The notes: generated from the letters alone by a model not told the origin. A DNA stretch of 64,000 nt from DATAEG01 sp963703085 (GCA_963703085.1 OY969789.1:1860001-1924000), one strand, 5' to 3'. Shown: positions 45,646 through 54,668, counted from the first letter of the stretch. Program-made: numbers and translations.

Positions 45646-47448
45646 ATGACAACGACACGTCCGACGGCGCGCGGTGCGAAGCACGAGACCGAGTCGGTCA
45701 ACGAATTGGTCGAGATGGCCTGGGATCCGATCACCCGCATCGTCGGCAGCCTCGGCATCTACACCAAGATCGACTTCAAGCAGCGGGTGGTCGCCGAGTG
45801 CCACAGCACGTCGTCGATCTTCCGCGGCTATTCCATCTTCATGAAGGGCAAGGATCCGCGCGACGCGCACTTCATCACCAGCCGGATCTGCGGTATCTGC
45901 GGCGACAACCACGCAACGTGCTCCTGCTATGCGCAGAACATGGCCTACGGCGTGAAGCCGCCGAACCTCGGCGAGTGGATCGTCAACCTGGGTGAAGCGG
46001 CGGAGTTCATGTTCGACCACAACATCTTCCAGGAGAACCTGGTCGGGGTGGACTACTGCGAGAAGATGGTGTCCGAAACCAATCCGGGCGTGTTGGAGCG
46101 TGCCAATCAAACCGAGGCGCCGCACGCGGGCGAGCACGGGTATCGCACCATCGGCGACATCATGCGCTCGCTCAACCCGTTCACCGGCGAGTTCTATCGC
46201 GAAGCTCTGCAGGTCAGCCGGAGCACCCGCGAGATGTTCTGTCTCATGGAGGGCCGCCACGTGCACCCCTCCACGCTGTATCCGGGTGGGGTCGGCACGG
46301 TAGCCACCATCCAACTGATGACCGACTACATCTCTCGGCTGATGCGCTACGTCGAGTTCATGAAGAAGGTCGTGCCGATGCACGACGACCTGTTCGACTT
46401 CTTCTACGAGGCCCTGCCCGGCTACGAACAGGTCGGCCTGCGGCGCACCCTGCTCGCCTGTTGGGGTTCCTTCCAGGACCCCGAGCACTGCAACTTCGAG
46501 TACAAGGACATGACCGACTGGGGACGCAAGATGTACGTCACCCCCGGCGTGGTCGTGGATGGCAAGCTCGTCACCACCGACCTGGTCACGATCAACCTCG
46601 GCATCCGAATTCTGCTCGGCAGTTCCTACTACGACGACTGGGAAGGCCAGGAAACCTTCGTCACGCACGATCCCCTTGGCAACCCTGTCGACCGGCGTCA
46701 TCCGTGGAACCAGCACACCAACCCGCGGCCGCAGAAGCGCGACTTGGACGACAAGTACAGCTGGGTGATGTCACCGCGCTGGTACGACGGGAAGGACTAC
46801 CTCGCACTCGACACCGGCGGCGGCCCGCTGGCCCGGCTGTGGTCCACCGCGCTGGCCGGCCTGGTCAACATCGGCTACGTCCAATCGACCGGCCACAGCG
46901 TCAAGATCAACTTGCCCAAGACGGCGTTGAAGGGGCCTGTCGAGTTCGAGTGGAAGATCCCGCAGTGGAGCAACACCCTCGAGCGCAACCGGGCGCGTAC
47001 CTACTTCCAGGCCTACGCGGCAGCGTGTGCGCTGCACTTCGCCGAGAAGGCCCTGGTGGAGATCCGCGCCGGGCGCACCAAGACCTGGGAGAAGTTCGAG
47101 GTTCCGGACGAGGCCATCGGGTGCGGATTCACCGAGGCCGTCCGCGGCGTGCTCTCGCACCACCTGGTCATCAGGGACGGCAAGATCGCGAACTACCACC
47201 CGTACCCGCCGACTCCGTGGAACGCGAACCCGCGCGACTCCTACGGCACGCCGGGCCCGTACGAGGACGCCGTGCAGGGCCAACCGATCTTCGAGGAGAA
47301 CGACCGGGAGCACTTCAAGGGCATCGACATCATGCGAACCGTACGCAGCTTCGACCCGTGTCTGCCCTGCGGCGTGCACATGTACCTCGGTGACGGCAAG
47401 ACGCTCAAGACGTCGCATTCGCCGACGCAATCGGTCACCGGCGAGTGA
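45646..47448 (+). CDS. hhyL: [NiFe] hydrogenase large subunit, group 1h type
   Basis: Catalytic subunit of 600 residues. The N-terminal nickel ligands are in RICGICGDNHATC (Cys82, Cys85) and the C-terminal pair in DPCLPCGVH (Cys572, Cys575). A 22-residue tail follows His578 and should be removed by the protease encoded at 51848 after nickel insertion. Length is normal for the group. With hhyS it forms the H2-oxidising heterodimer. The next gene begins 4 bases before its stop, so translation is coupled. Confidence 0.95.
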   Translation: MTTTRPTARGAKHETESVNELVEMAWDPITRIVGSLGIYTKIDFKQRVVAECHSTSSIFRGYSIFMKGKDPRDAHFITSRICGICGDNHATCSCYAQNMAYGVKPPNLGEWIVNLGEAAEFMFDHNIFQENLVGVDYCEKMVSETNPGVLERANQTEAPHAGEHGYRTIGDIMRSLNPFTGEFYREALQVSRSTREMFCLMEGRHVHPSTLYPGGVGTVATIQLMTDYISRLMRYVEFMKKVVPMHDDLFDFFYEALPGYEQVGLRRTLLACWGSFQDPEHCNFEYKDMTDWGRKMYVTPGVVVDGKLVTTDLVTINLGIRILLGSSYYDDWEGQETFVTHDPLGNPVDRRHPWNQHTNPRPQKRDLDDKYSWVMSPRWYDGKDYLALDTGGGPLARLWSTALAGLVNIGYVQSTGHSVKINLPKTALKGPVEFEWKIPQWSNTLERNRARTYFQAYAAACALHFAEKALVEIRAGRTKTWEKFEVPDEAIGCGFTEAVRGVLSHHLVIRDGKIANYHPYPPTPWNANPRDSYGTPGPYEDAVQGQPIFEENDREHFKGIDIMRTVRSFDPCLPCGVHMYLGDGKTLKTSHSPTQSVTGE

Positions 47449-48401
47449 CTGAACCGGTGGCCGGCCACGATGAGAGCCGACCGGCGGTCGGCACCGACCA
47501 GCTGCGCGCCGCCGGGGATCGCATCGAGTCGTTGCTGCAGGCCAGCGCGGCCGGCGGGGCAGCGGCCCGCACCCGGGCGGAGGATCTGGTCGCCTGCGTA
47601 TCGCAGCTCTACGGCGCCGGTCTGCACCGGATGTTGGAGATCCTCGACGACGCCGGCCGGTTGGACACTGCGGTGCTCGATGCACTGTCCGACGACGAGC
47701 TGGTGTCCGGCCTGCTGCTGGTGCACGACCTGCACCCGTACGACGTCGAGGTCCGGGTGCGCCGCGCACTGGAGTCGGTGCGCCCCTACCTCGGCTCGCA
47801 CGGTGGCGACGTCGAGCTGCTCGGCATCGACGACGAGGGCGTGGTGCGGCTGCAGCTGTTGGGCAGTTGCGATGGATGTCCGTCCTCGTCGGTCACCCTC
47901 GAACTCGCTGTCGAGGGTGCGGTCCGGGCGGCTGCGCCGGAGACGACCCGCATCGAGGTGCAGCCGAGTGCACCGGCAGCGCCGAAAGCCGGCGCGGTGA
48001 TCTCACTCGATTCGCTGCGGGCTCGCATCGATGCGCCGGCCGAACCGGCGGCGGCGAGTTGGGTGGCGATTCCCGAACTTGCTTCGCTCACACCCGGGGA
48101 GCTGGCCGGGTTCGACGTCGACGGACTGACCATCTGTGCCTGTCGGATCGGCAGCGACGTATACGGGTTCCGCGATCGGTGCGGGCACTGCGCGCAGAGC
48201 CTCGGCGGCGGCGTGGTGGAGCGCCGTCTCGGTGATCCGGTCGGGTCGGGTGTGTTGCGTTGTCCGCATTGCCGCGCGCACTTCGACGTGCGCAGAGCCG
48301 GCGCCGGACTGGATCATGCCGAGGAGCACTTGGAACCGCTCCCGGTGCTGGTCCGCGACGGCGTCATGTCCGTCGCCGTCCCGTCCGCGGCGGCGTCATG
48401 A
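47445..48401 (+). CDS. NifU-domain/Rieske fusion protein, hydrogenase electron carrier candidate
   Basis: Protein of 318 residues. A C-terminal-type NifU domain (about residues 105-165) has the CxxC in GSCDGCPSS. A Rieske domain (about 205-285) has the 2Fe-2S ligands CGH and CRAH (RDRCGHCAQSL, LRCPHCRAHF), the CxH and CxxH pairs. Both parts could hold an Fe-S cluster. Such proteins are found next to group 1h hydrogenases, where a link from hydrogenase to the quinone pool has been suggested. GTGA overlap with hhyL and ATGA overlap with the next gene. Confidence 0.86.
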   Translation: MTEPVAGHDESRPAVGTDQLRAAGDRIESLLQASAAGGAAARTRAEDLVACVSQLYGAGLHRMLEILDDAGRLDTAVLDALSDDELVSGLLLVHDLHPYDVEVRVRRALESVRPYLGSHGGDVELLGIDDEGVVRLQLLGSCDGCPSSSVTLELAVEGAVRAAAPETTRIEVQPSAPAAPKAGAVISLDSLRARIDAPAEPAAASWVAIPELASLTPGELAGFDVDGLTICACRIGSDVYGFRDRCGHCAQSLGGGVVERRLGDPVGSGVLRCPHCRAHFDVRRAGAGLDHAEEHLEPLPVLVRDGVMSVAVPSAAAS

Positions 48402-49081
48402 GCGACCCACCTCTTTTCGTCCTGCGCCGCATCGCCGAGCGACCCGCGCCGCCTCCACCCGGCGAACGATGTGAGATGTGCACGGTGCCGATCGACGAGG
48501 CCGACCATCAGCACGTCGTCGACCTGACCACCCGCTCATTGATGTGCACCTGCCGACCCTGCTACCTCCTGTTCACCGCAGACCAGGCGCAGCTGCGATT
48601 CCGAGCCGTGCCCGAGCGGTACTTCGCCTTCCCGGACTTCCGTCTCGGCCCGGGGCAGTGGGACCAGTTGGAGATCCCGGTGGGGCTGGCGTTCTTCTTC
48701 CGCAACTCCGGGCTCGACCGCACCGTCGCCTTCTATCCGGGCCCGGCCGGTGCGACGGAGTCCGAACTGCCGCTCGACGCCTGGGCAGCGGTCGCGGCCG
48801 AGAACCCACAACTCGGGCTGCTCGCTCCTGACGTCGAGGCGCTGCTGGTCCGTACTCCTGGACGCGGCAGCGGAGCGGTGAGCTGCCACCTCGTCCCGAT
48901 CGATGCCTGTTACGAGCTCGTCGGTCAGCTGCGCTCGGTGTGGCGCGGGTTCGACGGCGGTCAGGAGGCGCACGCGCGCATCGAAGCCTTCTTCACGATG
49001 GTCAGCGAGCGCAGCACGCCGGCGCCGCAGGTAGAAGCGGCCGGGGCATCAGACCGCGCCGAATCAGGGATCGGGCGATGA
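48398..49081 (+). CDS. DUF5947-like hydrogenase-linked protein
   Basis: Protein of 227 residues. The N-terminal third carries CEMCTVPIDEADHQHVVD and CTCRPCYLLF, four to five Cys/His that form a likely zinc ribbon or Fe-S site. The rest is beta-rich (FRLGPGQWDQLEIPVGLAFF). I assign it to DUF5947 from its hydrogenase context and Cys pattern, from memory. Function unknown. Both ends overlap the neighbours by 4 bases. Confidence 0.74.
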   Translation: MSDPPLFVLRRIAERPAPPPPGERCEMCTVPIDEADHQHVVDLTTRSLMCTCRPCYLLFTADQAQLRFRAVPERYFAFPDFRLGPGQWDQLEIPVGLAFFFRNSGLDRTVAFYPGPAGATESELPLDAWAAVAAENPQLGLLAPDVEALLVRTPGRGSGAVSCHLVPIDACYELVGQLRSVWRGFDGGQEAHARIEAFFTMVSERSTPAPQVEAAGASDRAESGIGR

Positions 49082-49719
49082 CCGAGCTGGCGTTCACCAT
49101 CGCCGATCTCTTCGTCGAGCCGTACGCGGTCGCACCACAACTGACCGCGCGGCTGCGGGTGGAGGAAGCGACCGGCGCGACGGTGCACGCCATCGCGCTG
49201 CGGGCGCAAGTCCGCATCGAACCGCAGCGCCGGCCATACACGGCGGAGGAGGAACGCGCGCTACTCGACATGTTCGGCGCCCGGGAACGGTGGTACGACA
49301 CGCTCAAGCCGTTCATGTGGATGCAGACCAGCGCGATGTTGCAGGGCTTCACCGCAGTGACCGAAGTCGACCTGGCGTTGCCGACCACGTACGACTTCGA
49401 GGTGACCGCCTCGAAGTACTTGCACGCACTGCGCGAGGGTTCGGTCACGATCGTGCTGTTGTTCTCCGGCACGGTATTCACCCGCGGCGAGCGCGGCTTC
49501 GCAGTCGAGCAGATCCCGTGGGATCGGGAAGCCCGCTACGAGATGCCCATCGCCGTCTGGCACGAGTTGATCGCGCGCTACTATCCGAACACCGGTTGGC
49601 TGCGACTCGAGCGCGACGTGATCGAACGGCTGGCCCGGCATAAGGCCGAGCGTGGTTTCACCACGTGGGAGGAAATGCTGCAGGCGCTGTTGCCGGACAC
49701 GGACCGGTCACTGTCGTGA
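49078..49719 (+). CDS. DUF6084-like hydrogenase-linked protein
   Basis: Protein of 213 residues without cysteines, signal peptide or membrane segment. It begins LAFTIADLFVEPYAVAPQL, a beta-sandwich-like opening with VHAIALRAQVRIEPQRR, and contains GARERWYDTLKPFMWMQTS. From memory DUF6084 occurs in the same hydrogenase loci; the match is by context and general sequence look. Function unknown. It overlaps both neighbours by 4 bases. Confidence 0.72.
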   Translation: MTELAFTIADLFVEPYAVAPQLTARLRVEEATGATVHAIALRAQVRIEPQRRPYTAEEERALLDMFGARERWYDTLKPFMWMQTSAMLQGFTAVTEVDLALPTTYDFEVTASKYLHALREGSVTIVLLFSGTVFTRGERGFAVEQIPWDREARYEMPIAVWHELIARYYPNTGWLRLERDVIERLARHKAERGFTTWEEMLQALLPDTDRSLS

Positions 49720-51179
49720 CGGCCGAGAGCACGCTCGAGTACGCCCGCACCGTCGCGGACGCAGTGCTGTACGAGGGATACCTGCTCTATCCGTACCGCG
49801 CCACGTCCAGCAAGAACCAGTCGCGCTGGCAGTTCGGCGTCCTGGGACCACCCGGCGCGGCCGAGAACGGCGTCGGTGAAGACCGGACGATGGCCGCGCA
49901 GTTCGTCGTGCGGGCATTCGACCACGGCGCTCCCGCGACGGTGGCGGTCCGGCTGCGCTTCCTGCAACTGCAGAAGCGCTCCGCCCAAGAGTCCGGCGCG
50001 GACGGGTTCGTCGACGTCGGTGAGCTCGTCGTCGGCGACCGGCGTTGGCTGACCTGGGACGAAGCCGTGGAACGCGAGATCGTGGTCGGCCCGTGGCAGG
50101 TGCGCGAGTTGGCAGAGGGACGGGTGGAACCGGTCACTGCGCCGGCGGGCGAAGAGATCGAAGCAGTACTGGACGACTCGGGGGCCCCGGCGGGGCGCCT
50201 CGTCCGCACCCAACGAGAGGTTCGGGGCCGCCTGGAGATCGGCGTCGAGCCGATCGACGGCAGTCCCGACCTGGCCCGCATCTGCGTGCACATCGAGAAC
50301 TGCACGCCTGATTCGGCCGCGACCAAGGACGCAGCGATCGCCGCCTCACTCATCGGCGCACACCTGTTGGTGTCCGTCGAGCACGGCGAATTCGCCTCGA
50401 TGACCGACCCACCGGCCGATGCGACCGCCGCGGTCGGGGAGTGTCGCCAGCACCGCTGCTGGCCGGTACTGGCAGGCCCGGAAGGCGATCGTTCGGTGAT
50501 GCTGGTGACCCCCATCATCCTGGGCGACCACCCGGAGATCGCCCCGCAGAGTTCCGGGTCGCTGTTCGACTCGACGGAGATAGACGAGATCCTGACGCTG
50601 CGAGTCATGACGATGACCGACGAGGAGAAGGCGGCCGCCCGGGCGACCGACCCGCGAGCGGCCGAGATCATCGACCGGTGCGACGGCCTGTCACCGGAGG
50701 AGCTGCAGCTCATGCATGGAATCCTGCGCGATCCGCATGCCATGGACACCGTCGTCGCAGAACTGAACGAGGCGATCGAACCGCACGGCTCCGACATCGA
50801 TCTGAGCACCACGTTCGGGTTCGGTGCCGATGTTCCGTGGTGGGATCCCGCAGTTGACGGCAGCGTGTCGCCGAGCACCGATCACGTGGTCATCAACGGT
50901 GTTCAGGTCTCGGCCGGCAGCGTCGTGCGGATCCATCCCGGGCGCCGCGCCGACGCCCAGGACATCTTCTTCGCCGGTCAGATTGCGCGGGTGAGCGCGG
51001 TGCACTCCGACGTCGACGGCGACACCCACGTGGCGGTCGTATTGCGTGACGACCCCGCTGCGGAACTGCACGACTGGTACGGCCGCTACCTGTACTTCGC
51101 ACCGGATGAACTAGAGCCGATGCCGGCAAGCCCGCCGTCGTCGTCACCCGCCCACGACCGGAAGGAGAGTGGAGCATGA
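49716..51179 (+). CDS. Large hydrogenase-linked protein of unknown function
   Basis: Protein of 487 residues that I do not recognise as a named family. The N-terminus LEYARTVADAVLYEGYLLYPYRATSSKNQSRW is distinctive and split by an acidic stretch. The middle looks beta-rich. CRQHRCWP could be a metal site. The C-terminal half contains TFGFGADVPWWDP and a beta domain VVINGVQVSAGSVVRIHPGRRA, DAQDIFFAGQIARV resembling an SH3-like barrel. No signal peptide. It starts with GTG overlapping the DUF6084 stop by 4 bases, so it is part of the hydrogenase operon. It may be a structural or assembly component (inference). Confidence 0.7.
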   Translation: MTAESTLEYARTVADAVLYEGYLLYPYRATSSKNQSRWQFGVLGPPGAAENGVGEDRTMAAQFVVRAFDHGAPATVAVRLRFLQLQKRSAQESGADGFVDVGELVVGDRRWLTWDEAVEREIVVGPWQVRELAEGRVEPVTAPAGEEIEAVLDDSGAPAGRLVRTQREVRGRLEIGVEPIDGSPDLARICVHIENCTPDSAATKDAAIAASLIGAHLLVSVEHGEFASMTDPPADATAAVGECRQHRCWPVLAGPEGDRSVMLVTPIILGDHPEIAPQSSGSLFDSTEIDEILTLRVMTMTDEEKAAARATDPRAAEIIDRCDGLSPEELQLMHGILRDPHAMDTVVAELNEAIEPHGSDIDLSTTFGFGADVPWWDPAVDGSVSPSTDHVVINGVQVSAGSVVRIHPGRRADAQDIFFAGQIARVSAVHSDVDGDTHVAVVLRDDPAAELHDWYGRYLYFAPDELEPMPASPPSSSPAHDRKESGA

Positions 51180-51295
51180 GACGCGTAGGCGTCCTCGCCA
51201 GCACTGTCATGGGTGTCGTCGCCATCGGCGCACTTGCCATCGGCGTGCGCTCGATCCCCGACATCAAGCGCTATCTGAAGATGCGCTCGATGTAG
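51176..51295 (+). CDS. DUF6893-like small membrane protein
   Basis: Thirty-nine residues with a single transmembrane helix (VLASTVMGVVAIGALAIGV) and a basic C-terminus (DIKRYLKMRSM). ATG overlaps the stop of the previous gene by 4 bases; GGAAGGAGAG lies upstream. Small proteins of this shape are annotated as DUF6893 in such loci (from memory). It could anchor or dock the hydrogenase to the membrane (inference). Confidence 0.72.
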   Translation: MRRVGVLASTVMGVVAIGALAIGVRSIPDIKRYLKMRSM

Positions 51296-51316
51296 CCACC
51301 ACTCATGGGAGGAACC

Positions 51317-51511
51317 ATGACCGAAGACCCAGGCGAACACCTGGACGAGGAGCCGCAGGAGGAACGCGGCGCCGCCGGCTCTCGGGACACCGGATCCGAC
51401 GAACCGTCGGAGGGGCCCGGCCGCAGCAGCGGCGAGAGCGACGAGGAAGCCGACACGTCGATCGCGCCGCAACCCTCCGACCCCGACGCGCCACACCTGC
51501 AGTCGGAATAG
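51317..51511 (+). CDS. Acidic disordered small protein
   Basis: Sixty-four residues, very rich in Glu, Asp, Ser, Gly and Pro (EDPGEHLDEEPQEERG), predicted to be disordered. GGGAGG stands directly upstream of the ATG at 51317. No known family. Its place in the hydrogenase operon is the only clue. Confidence 0.55.
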   Translation: MTEDPGEHLDEEPQEERGAAGSRDTGSDEPSEGPGRSSGESDEEADTSIAPQPSDPDAPHLQSE

Positions 51512-51539
51512 CGAGACTGCCGATCGGAAGGAGACTGCC

Positions 51540-51851
51540 ATGAGTGTTCCGGGCGAGAGGCCTCCCGGGAGTGCCGAACCGGAAGTTCCGCCGTACGAAG
51601 GTCGCACGTCAGGGGCCAGCGGCGAGGAGGAGACCGAGCGCGACGGCGCCCGCACCGCCGGCGCCACCGGGCCGGTGGACGACCCTGACATGAAGGCGCC
51701 CGATCCGGCCAGCACTGACCGGGGCGCTACGGCTTCTCCGAGCGACGAGCAGCCGGCTGAGCAGACGCCCGACGGCGAGCCAGGCGAAGCCTCCACCGGG
51801 CCGAGTCACCAGTCCGGCACGGGAAAGGGAGAGGAAAAGAGCGGCTCGTGA
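51540..51851 (+). CDS. Disordered Pro/Glu/Thr-rich small protein
   Basis: Protein of 103 residues of low complexity (GASGEEETERDGARTAGATG). It looks intrinsically disordered and resembles the previous gene product in composition, possibly a duplicate that diverged. GGAAGGAG precedes the ATG. It overlaps the maturation protease start by 4 bases (GTGA), which supports that it is a real gene. Confidence 0.6.
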   Translation: MSVPGERPPGSAEPEVPPYEGRTSGASGEEETERDGARTAGATGPVDDPDMKAPDPASTDRGATASPSDEQPAEQTPDGEPGEASTGPSHQSGTGKGEEKSGS

Positions 51852-52384
51852 CGCGCAACGTCCTGGTCGCAGGGGTCGGCAACATCTTCTTCCAGGACGA
51901 CGGATTCGGTCCCGCGGTCGCGGCCGCGCTGACTTCGAGCAGCGACGTCGGCCCGCAGGTCCGCGTCGTCGACTACGGGATCCGCGGGATGCACCTGGCG
52001 TATGACCTGCTCGAGGGAGTGGATGCGCTGGTGCTCGTTGACACCGTTCCGCCGGATGCGGCCAACGGATCCGACGCCGCCCCGGGAACGGTGGTCGTGC
52101 TGGAGATCGGCCCGGATGACCTCGGCGACGGCGAATTCGACGCCCACGGGATGGCGCCCGCGGCGATGCTGTCGACGCTGGGATCGCTGGGCGGTGAGCT
52201 GCCCCCGACCTTCCTGGTGGGGTGCGTGCCGACCACCGTGGCGGAGGGGATCGGGTTGACTGGACCGGTGCAGGCCGCCGTCGCCGGCGCAGCCACGACG
52301 GCCGCGCAGCTTGCCAACCGGCTGGCCACCGACCACGCTGAGTCAACGGGTAGCCGACCCGCTCGTCACGAGGCGGAGGTCTGA
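51848..52384 (+). CDS. Hydrogenase maturation endopeptidase (HyaD/HybD family)
   Basis: Protein of 178 residues that should cleave the C-terminal tail of HhyL after His578 once nickel is in place. Family features: VLVAGVGNIFFQDDGFGPAV with the first nickel-sensing acidic residue (Asp in DDGFG, usually Asp/Glu), VDTVPPD with the second, and the His in FDAHGMAPAAML. GTG start. hypC follows 1 base after the stop. Confidence 0.9.
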   Translation: MTRNVLVAGVGNIFFQDDGFGPAVAAALTSSSDVGPQVRVVDYGIRGMHLAYDLLEGVDALVLVDTVPPDAANGSDAAPGTVVVLEIGPDDLGDGEFDAHGMAPAAMLSTLGSLGGELPPTFLVGCVPTTVAEGIGLTGPVQAAVAGAATTAAQLANRLATDHAESTGSRPARHEAEV

Positions 52385-52385
52385 C

Positions 52386-52655
52386 ATGTGCCTTGCCATC
52401 CCGGGCCAGGTCATCGAGCGGCTCGACGGCTACGGCGATCAGCTCATCCTCGCCGACGTCGTCGGCAGCCGCCGCAAGGTCAACATCGGGATGCTCGACG
52501 ACGCCGATCAGGCCGCGATCATGCCGGGCGACTGGGTCGTCATCCACATGGGCTTCGCCATCGAGCGCGTCGACGCAGCCGGCGCCGAGGCGGCGATGGC
52601 CGGGTTGGAGCTGATGGGTCAACCGCGGGAGACGGAGTCCGGTCCGGCCGCGTGA
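52386..52655 (+). CDS. hypC: HypC/HybG/HupF family hydrogenase chaperone
   Basis: Small chaperone of 89 residues with the diagnostic N-terminus MCLAIPGQV, where Cys2 carries the Fe(CN)2CO group during active-site assembly with HypD. GDWVVIHMGFAIERVD is the conserved beta-barrel part. The start of the next gene overlaps its stop by 4 bases. HypA, B, D, E and F are not in the window. Confidence 0.94.
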   Translation: MCLAIPGQVIERLDGYGDQLILADVVGSRRKVNIGMLDDADQAAIMPGDWVVIHMGFAIERVDAAGAEAAMAGLELMGQPRETESGPAA

Positions 52656-53314
52656 GCCCACTGACGGCCGGGGCAGGATGGCGCGAGGACGACCGCTGGC
52701 GGCCGACCGCTTATCGACCGATTTCTCCGCAGGCGCTCGCTGCCGAGCTGGCCGGCCGGCTGGCGCGGGTCCGGGGCATCGTCCGGGTTGCCCTGGACGG
52801 ACCACCGGCAGCCCGGCCGGATGAATTCGCCGACTCGTTGGTCGAACCCTTGCGACTGCGCGGCCGCCCCGTCGTCCTGATCCGCGCCGCGTCGTTCTGG
52901 CGGGACGCATCGCTGCGGTTGGAGTACGGCCATCAGGACGTCGAGGCATACCCGGACTGGCTCGACGCCGCCGCCCTGCGGCGCGAGGTGCTCGACCCGC
53001 TGGTCACCTCGCACAGCTACCTGCCGTCGCTGCGCGACCCGGTGACGAACCGGGCCACCCGCGACGCGGTGCGGGCCGCGGAACCGGACACCGTCGCGAT
53101 CGTGAGCGGCCCGCTCCTGCTCGGCCGGGGCCTGCCGTTCGACAGCACTGTCCACTTGGCGATGTCCGCGGCGGCGCGAGCCCGGCACACCCCCGCGGAG
53201 CTGGCCTGGACGCTGCCGGCCTTCGATCGCTACGACGCGCAGACCCACCCGTTGGAGCACGCGGACGTCGTGGTGCGGCTGGAGGATCCGCGGCATCCGG
53301 CAATCAGCGACTGA
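52652..53314 (+). CDS. Uridine kinase-like protein with degenerate P-loop
   Basis: Protein of 220 residues that looks like the uridine kinase/nucleoside kinase fold, as found in actinobacterial loci of this type. Where the Walker A loop GxxGxGKS/T belongs, the sequence is VALDGPPAARPDEFADSL, with no Lys. The following RPVVLIRAASFWRDASLRLEYG and YPDWLDAAALRREVL fit the family core. Catalysis by normal phosphoryl transfer is therefore doubtful. Last gene of the hydrogenase operon, overlapping hypC by 4 bases. Confidence 0.72.
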   Translation: MSPLTAGAGWREDDRWRPTAYRPISPQALAAELAGRLARVRGIVRVALDGPPAARPDEFADSLVEPLRLRGRPVVLIRAASFWRDASLRLEYGHQDVEAYPDWLDAAALRREVLDPLVTSHSYLPSLRDPVTNRATRDAVRAAEPDTVAIVSGPLLLGRGLPFDSTVHLAMSAAARARHTPAELAWTLPAFDRYDAQTHPLEHADVVVRLEDPRHPAISD

Positions 53315-53348
53315 TCGTCAGCGGACAGGGCCGCCACGTGCCGTGTTC

Positions 53349-54524
53349 TCAGCTCGCCAACTTCTCGATCTCGGCGACGGCAGCGTCCGGCCCGGGCAGC
53401 CGAGCGATCTCGGTTCGCAGCCGCGTCGCCGCCTTCTGATAGGACGCCGTCCCCAGCACAGCGGCCGCCGCGCGGCTGATGTCGGCTTGCCCGGCGGTGA
53501 TCGGATCGAGCACAACGCCGACACCGAGCGCGTCGCACCGGTCGGCATTGAGTGGCTGGTCGGCGCCCATCGGCAGCAAGACCAGCGGGAGCCCGCAGGC
53601 GAGGGACCCGATCACGCTGCCCGACCCGGCGTGCGACACGACCAGGTCACACCGCGGCAACAGCAACTGCTGAGGTATGTAGGTGGCGATGTGCACGTTG
53701 TCTGGTTGCTCGCCGAGCTCAGCCGGGTCGATCTCGCGGCCCACGGTCACGATGATGTTGGCGTCCAGCGCACGGAGACCGGCCAGCGCTCGGGTGAACA
53801 GATCACCGGACTCCTGATGGAAAACGGTGCCGAGGGTGAAGTACACGGTCGGCCGGCCGGTGTGCGCGTCGAGCCGCCTCGCGGCGTCACTCCAGGCCGG
53901 ATCCGGCGCAGCCGTGGCGACTGCCGGGTCGAGGACCGACGGGCGGATATGCATCGCGGTAGGCGGCAGCGGATCAGCCGGCGTGCGGTAGCTCGGAGGC
54001 ACCGGCACCACGGTCAGGTAGCGGTGCAGCATCGCCGCCTGCGGATCGGCGGCCAGGCCGTGCGCGGCGCGCAGCGCGTCGAGCGGCTCGGCGACCAGAT
54101 CGGGACGGATCATGCCGCCCGCGGCGAGCACGACGACAGAGACATGCGGGATGCGGAGCCGCTCGGCGGCCACCGCCGCACCGAAATCGACCTCATCGCG
54201 GACGATGACGTCCGGCCGACAGTCGCCGGCCACCGTCAGCAGGCGGGCAGCGCGTTCCCGCGCGGTGCGACCGGCGAAGGTGTCACGGATGACGCGTTCC
54301 TCGACAGCTCGATCGACCGGCAGGAGAGGCCCGCGCATGGTGGGATCGGCGAGCGTGCGTCCACCGGAGTCGATGGCGGGAAAGCCGGCCGCCTCGACCG
54401 TGCCGAGCATCGCGCTCTGGCAACTGAACGCGATCTGATGACCCCGCGCCGCGGCCGCCTGAGCGATCGACAGAGTCGGCAGGAAATGCCCGTTGCCGCC
54501 GGTGAAGGTGAAGAGGAGACGCAC
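53349..54524 (-). CDS. UDP-glycosyltransferase-like protein (GT1, MGT type)
   Basis: Glycosyltransferase of 391 residues with the GT-B fold. N-terminus RLLFTFTGGNGHFLPTLSIA; the C-terminal donor-binding region reads HAGSGSVIGSLACGLPLVLL with PMGADQPLNADRC. Resembles enzymes that glycosylate polyketides or other natural products. I chose the GTG at 54524, since the family usually starts within a few residues of RLLF. It is convergent with the hydrogenase operon. Confidence 0.86.
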   Translation of the reverse strand: MRLLFTFTGGNGHFLPTLSIAQAAAARGHQIAFSCQSAMLGTVEAAGFPAIDSGGRTLADPTMRGPLLPVDRAVEERVIRDTFAGRTARERAARLLTVAGDCRPDVIVRDEVDFGAAVAAERLRIPHVSVVVLAAGGMIRPDLVAEPLDALRAAHGLAADPQAAMLHRYLTVVPVPPSYRTPADPLPPTAMHIRPSVLDPAVATAAPDPAWSDAARRLDAHTGRPTVYFTLGTVFHQESGDLFTRALAGLRALDANIIVTVGREIDPAELGEQPDNVHIATYIPQQLLLPRCDLVVSHAGSGSVIGSLACGLPLVLLPMGADQPLNADRCDALGVGVVLDPITAGQADISRAAAAVLGTASYQKAATRLRTEIARLPGPDAAVAEIEKLAS

Positions 54525-54668
54525 CTGACCATGATGCCCGGCGCCTGTCGCGCTCAGGCCTCGAGGATGTCCAGCTCGAACGCGCCACCCGGTGAGGTGG
54601 CGATGGCGTCGGGGGTCGGGTCTGTCAGGATCCAGTCGACAGCGTCGACTGCCTCGGAGGTTTGTTGA

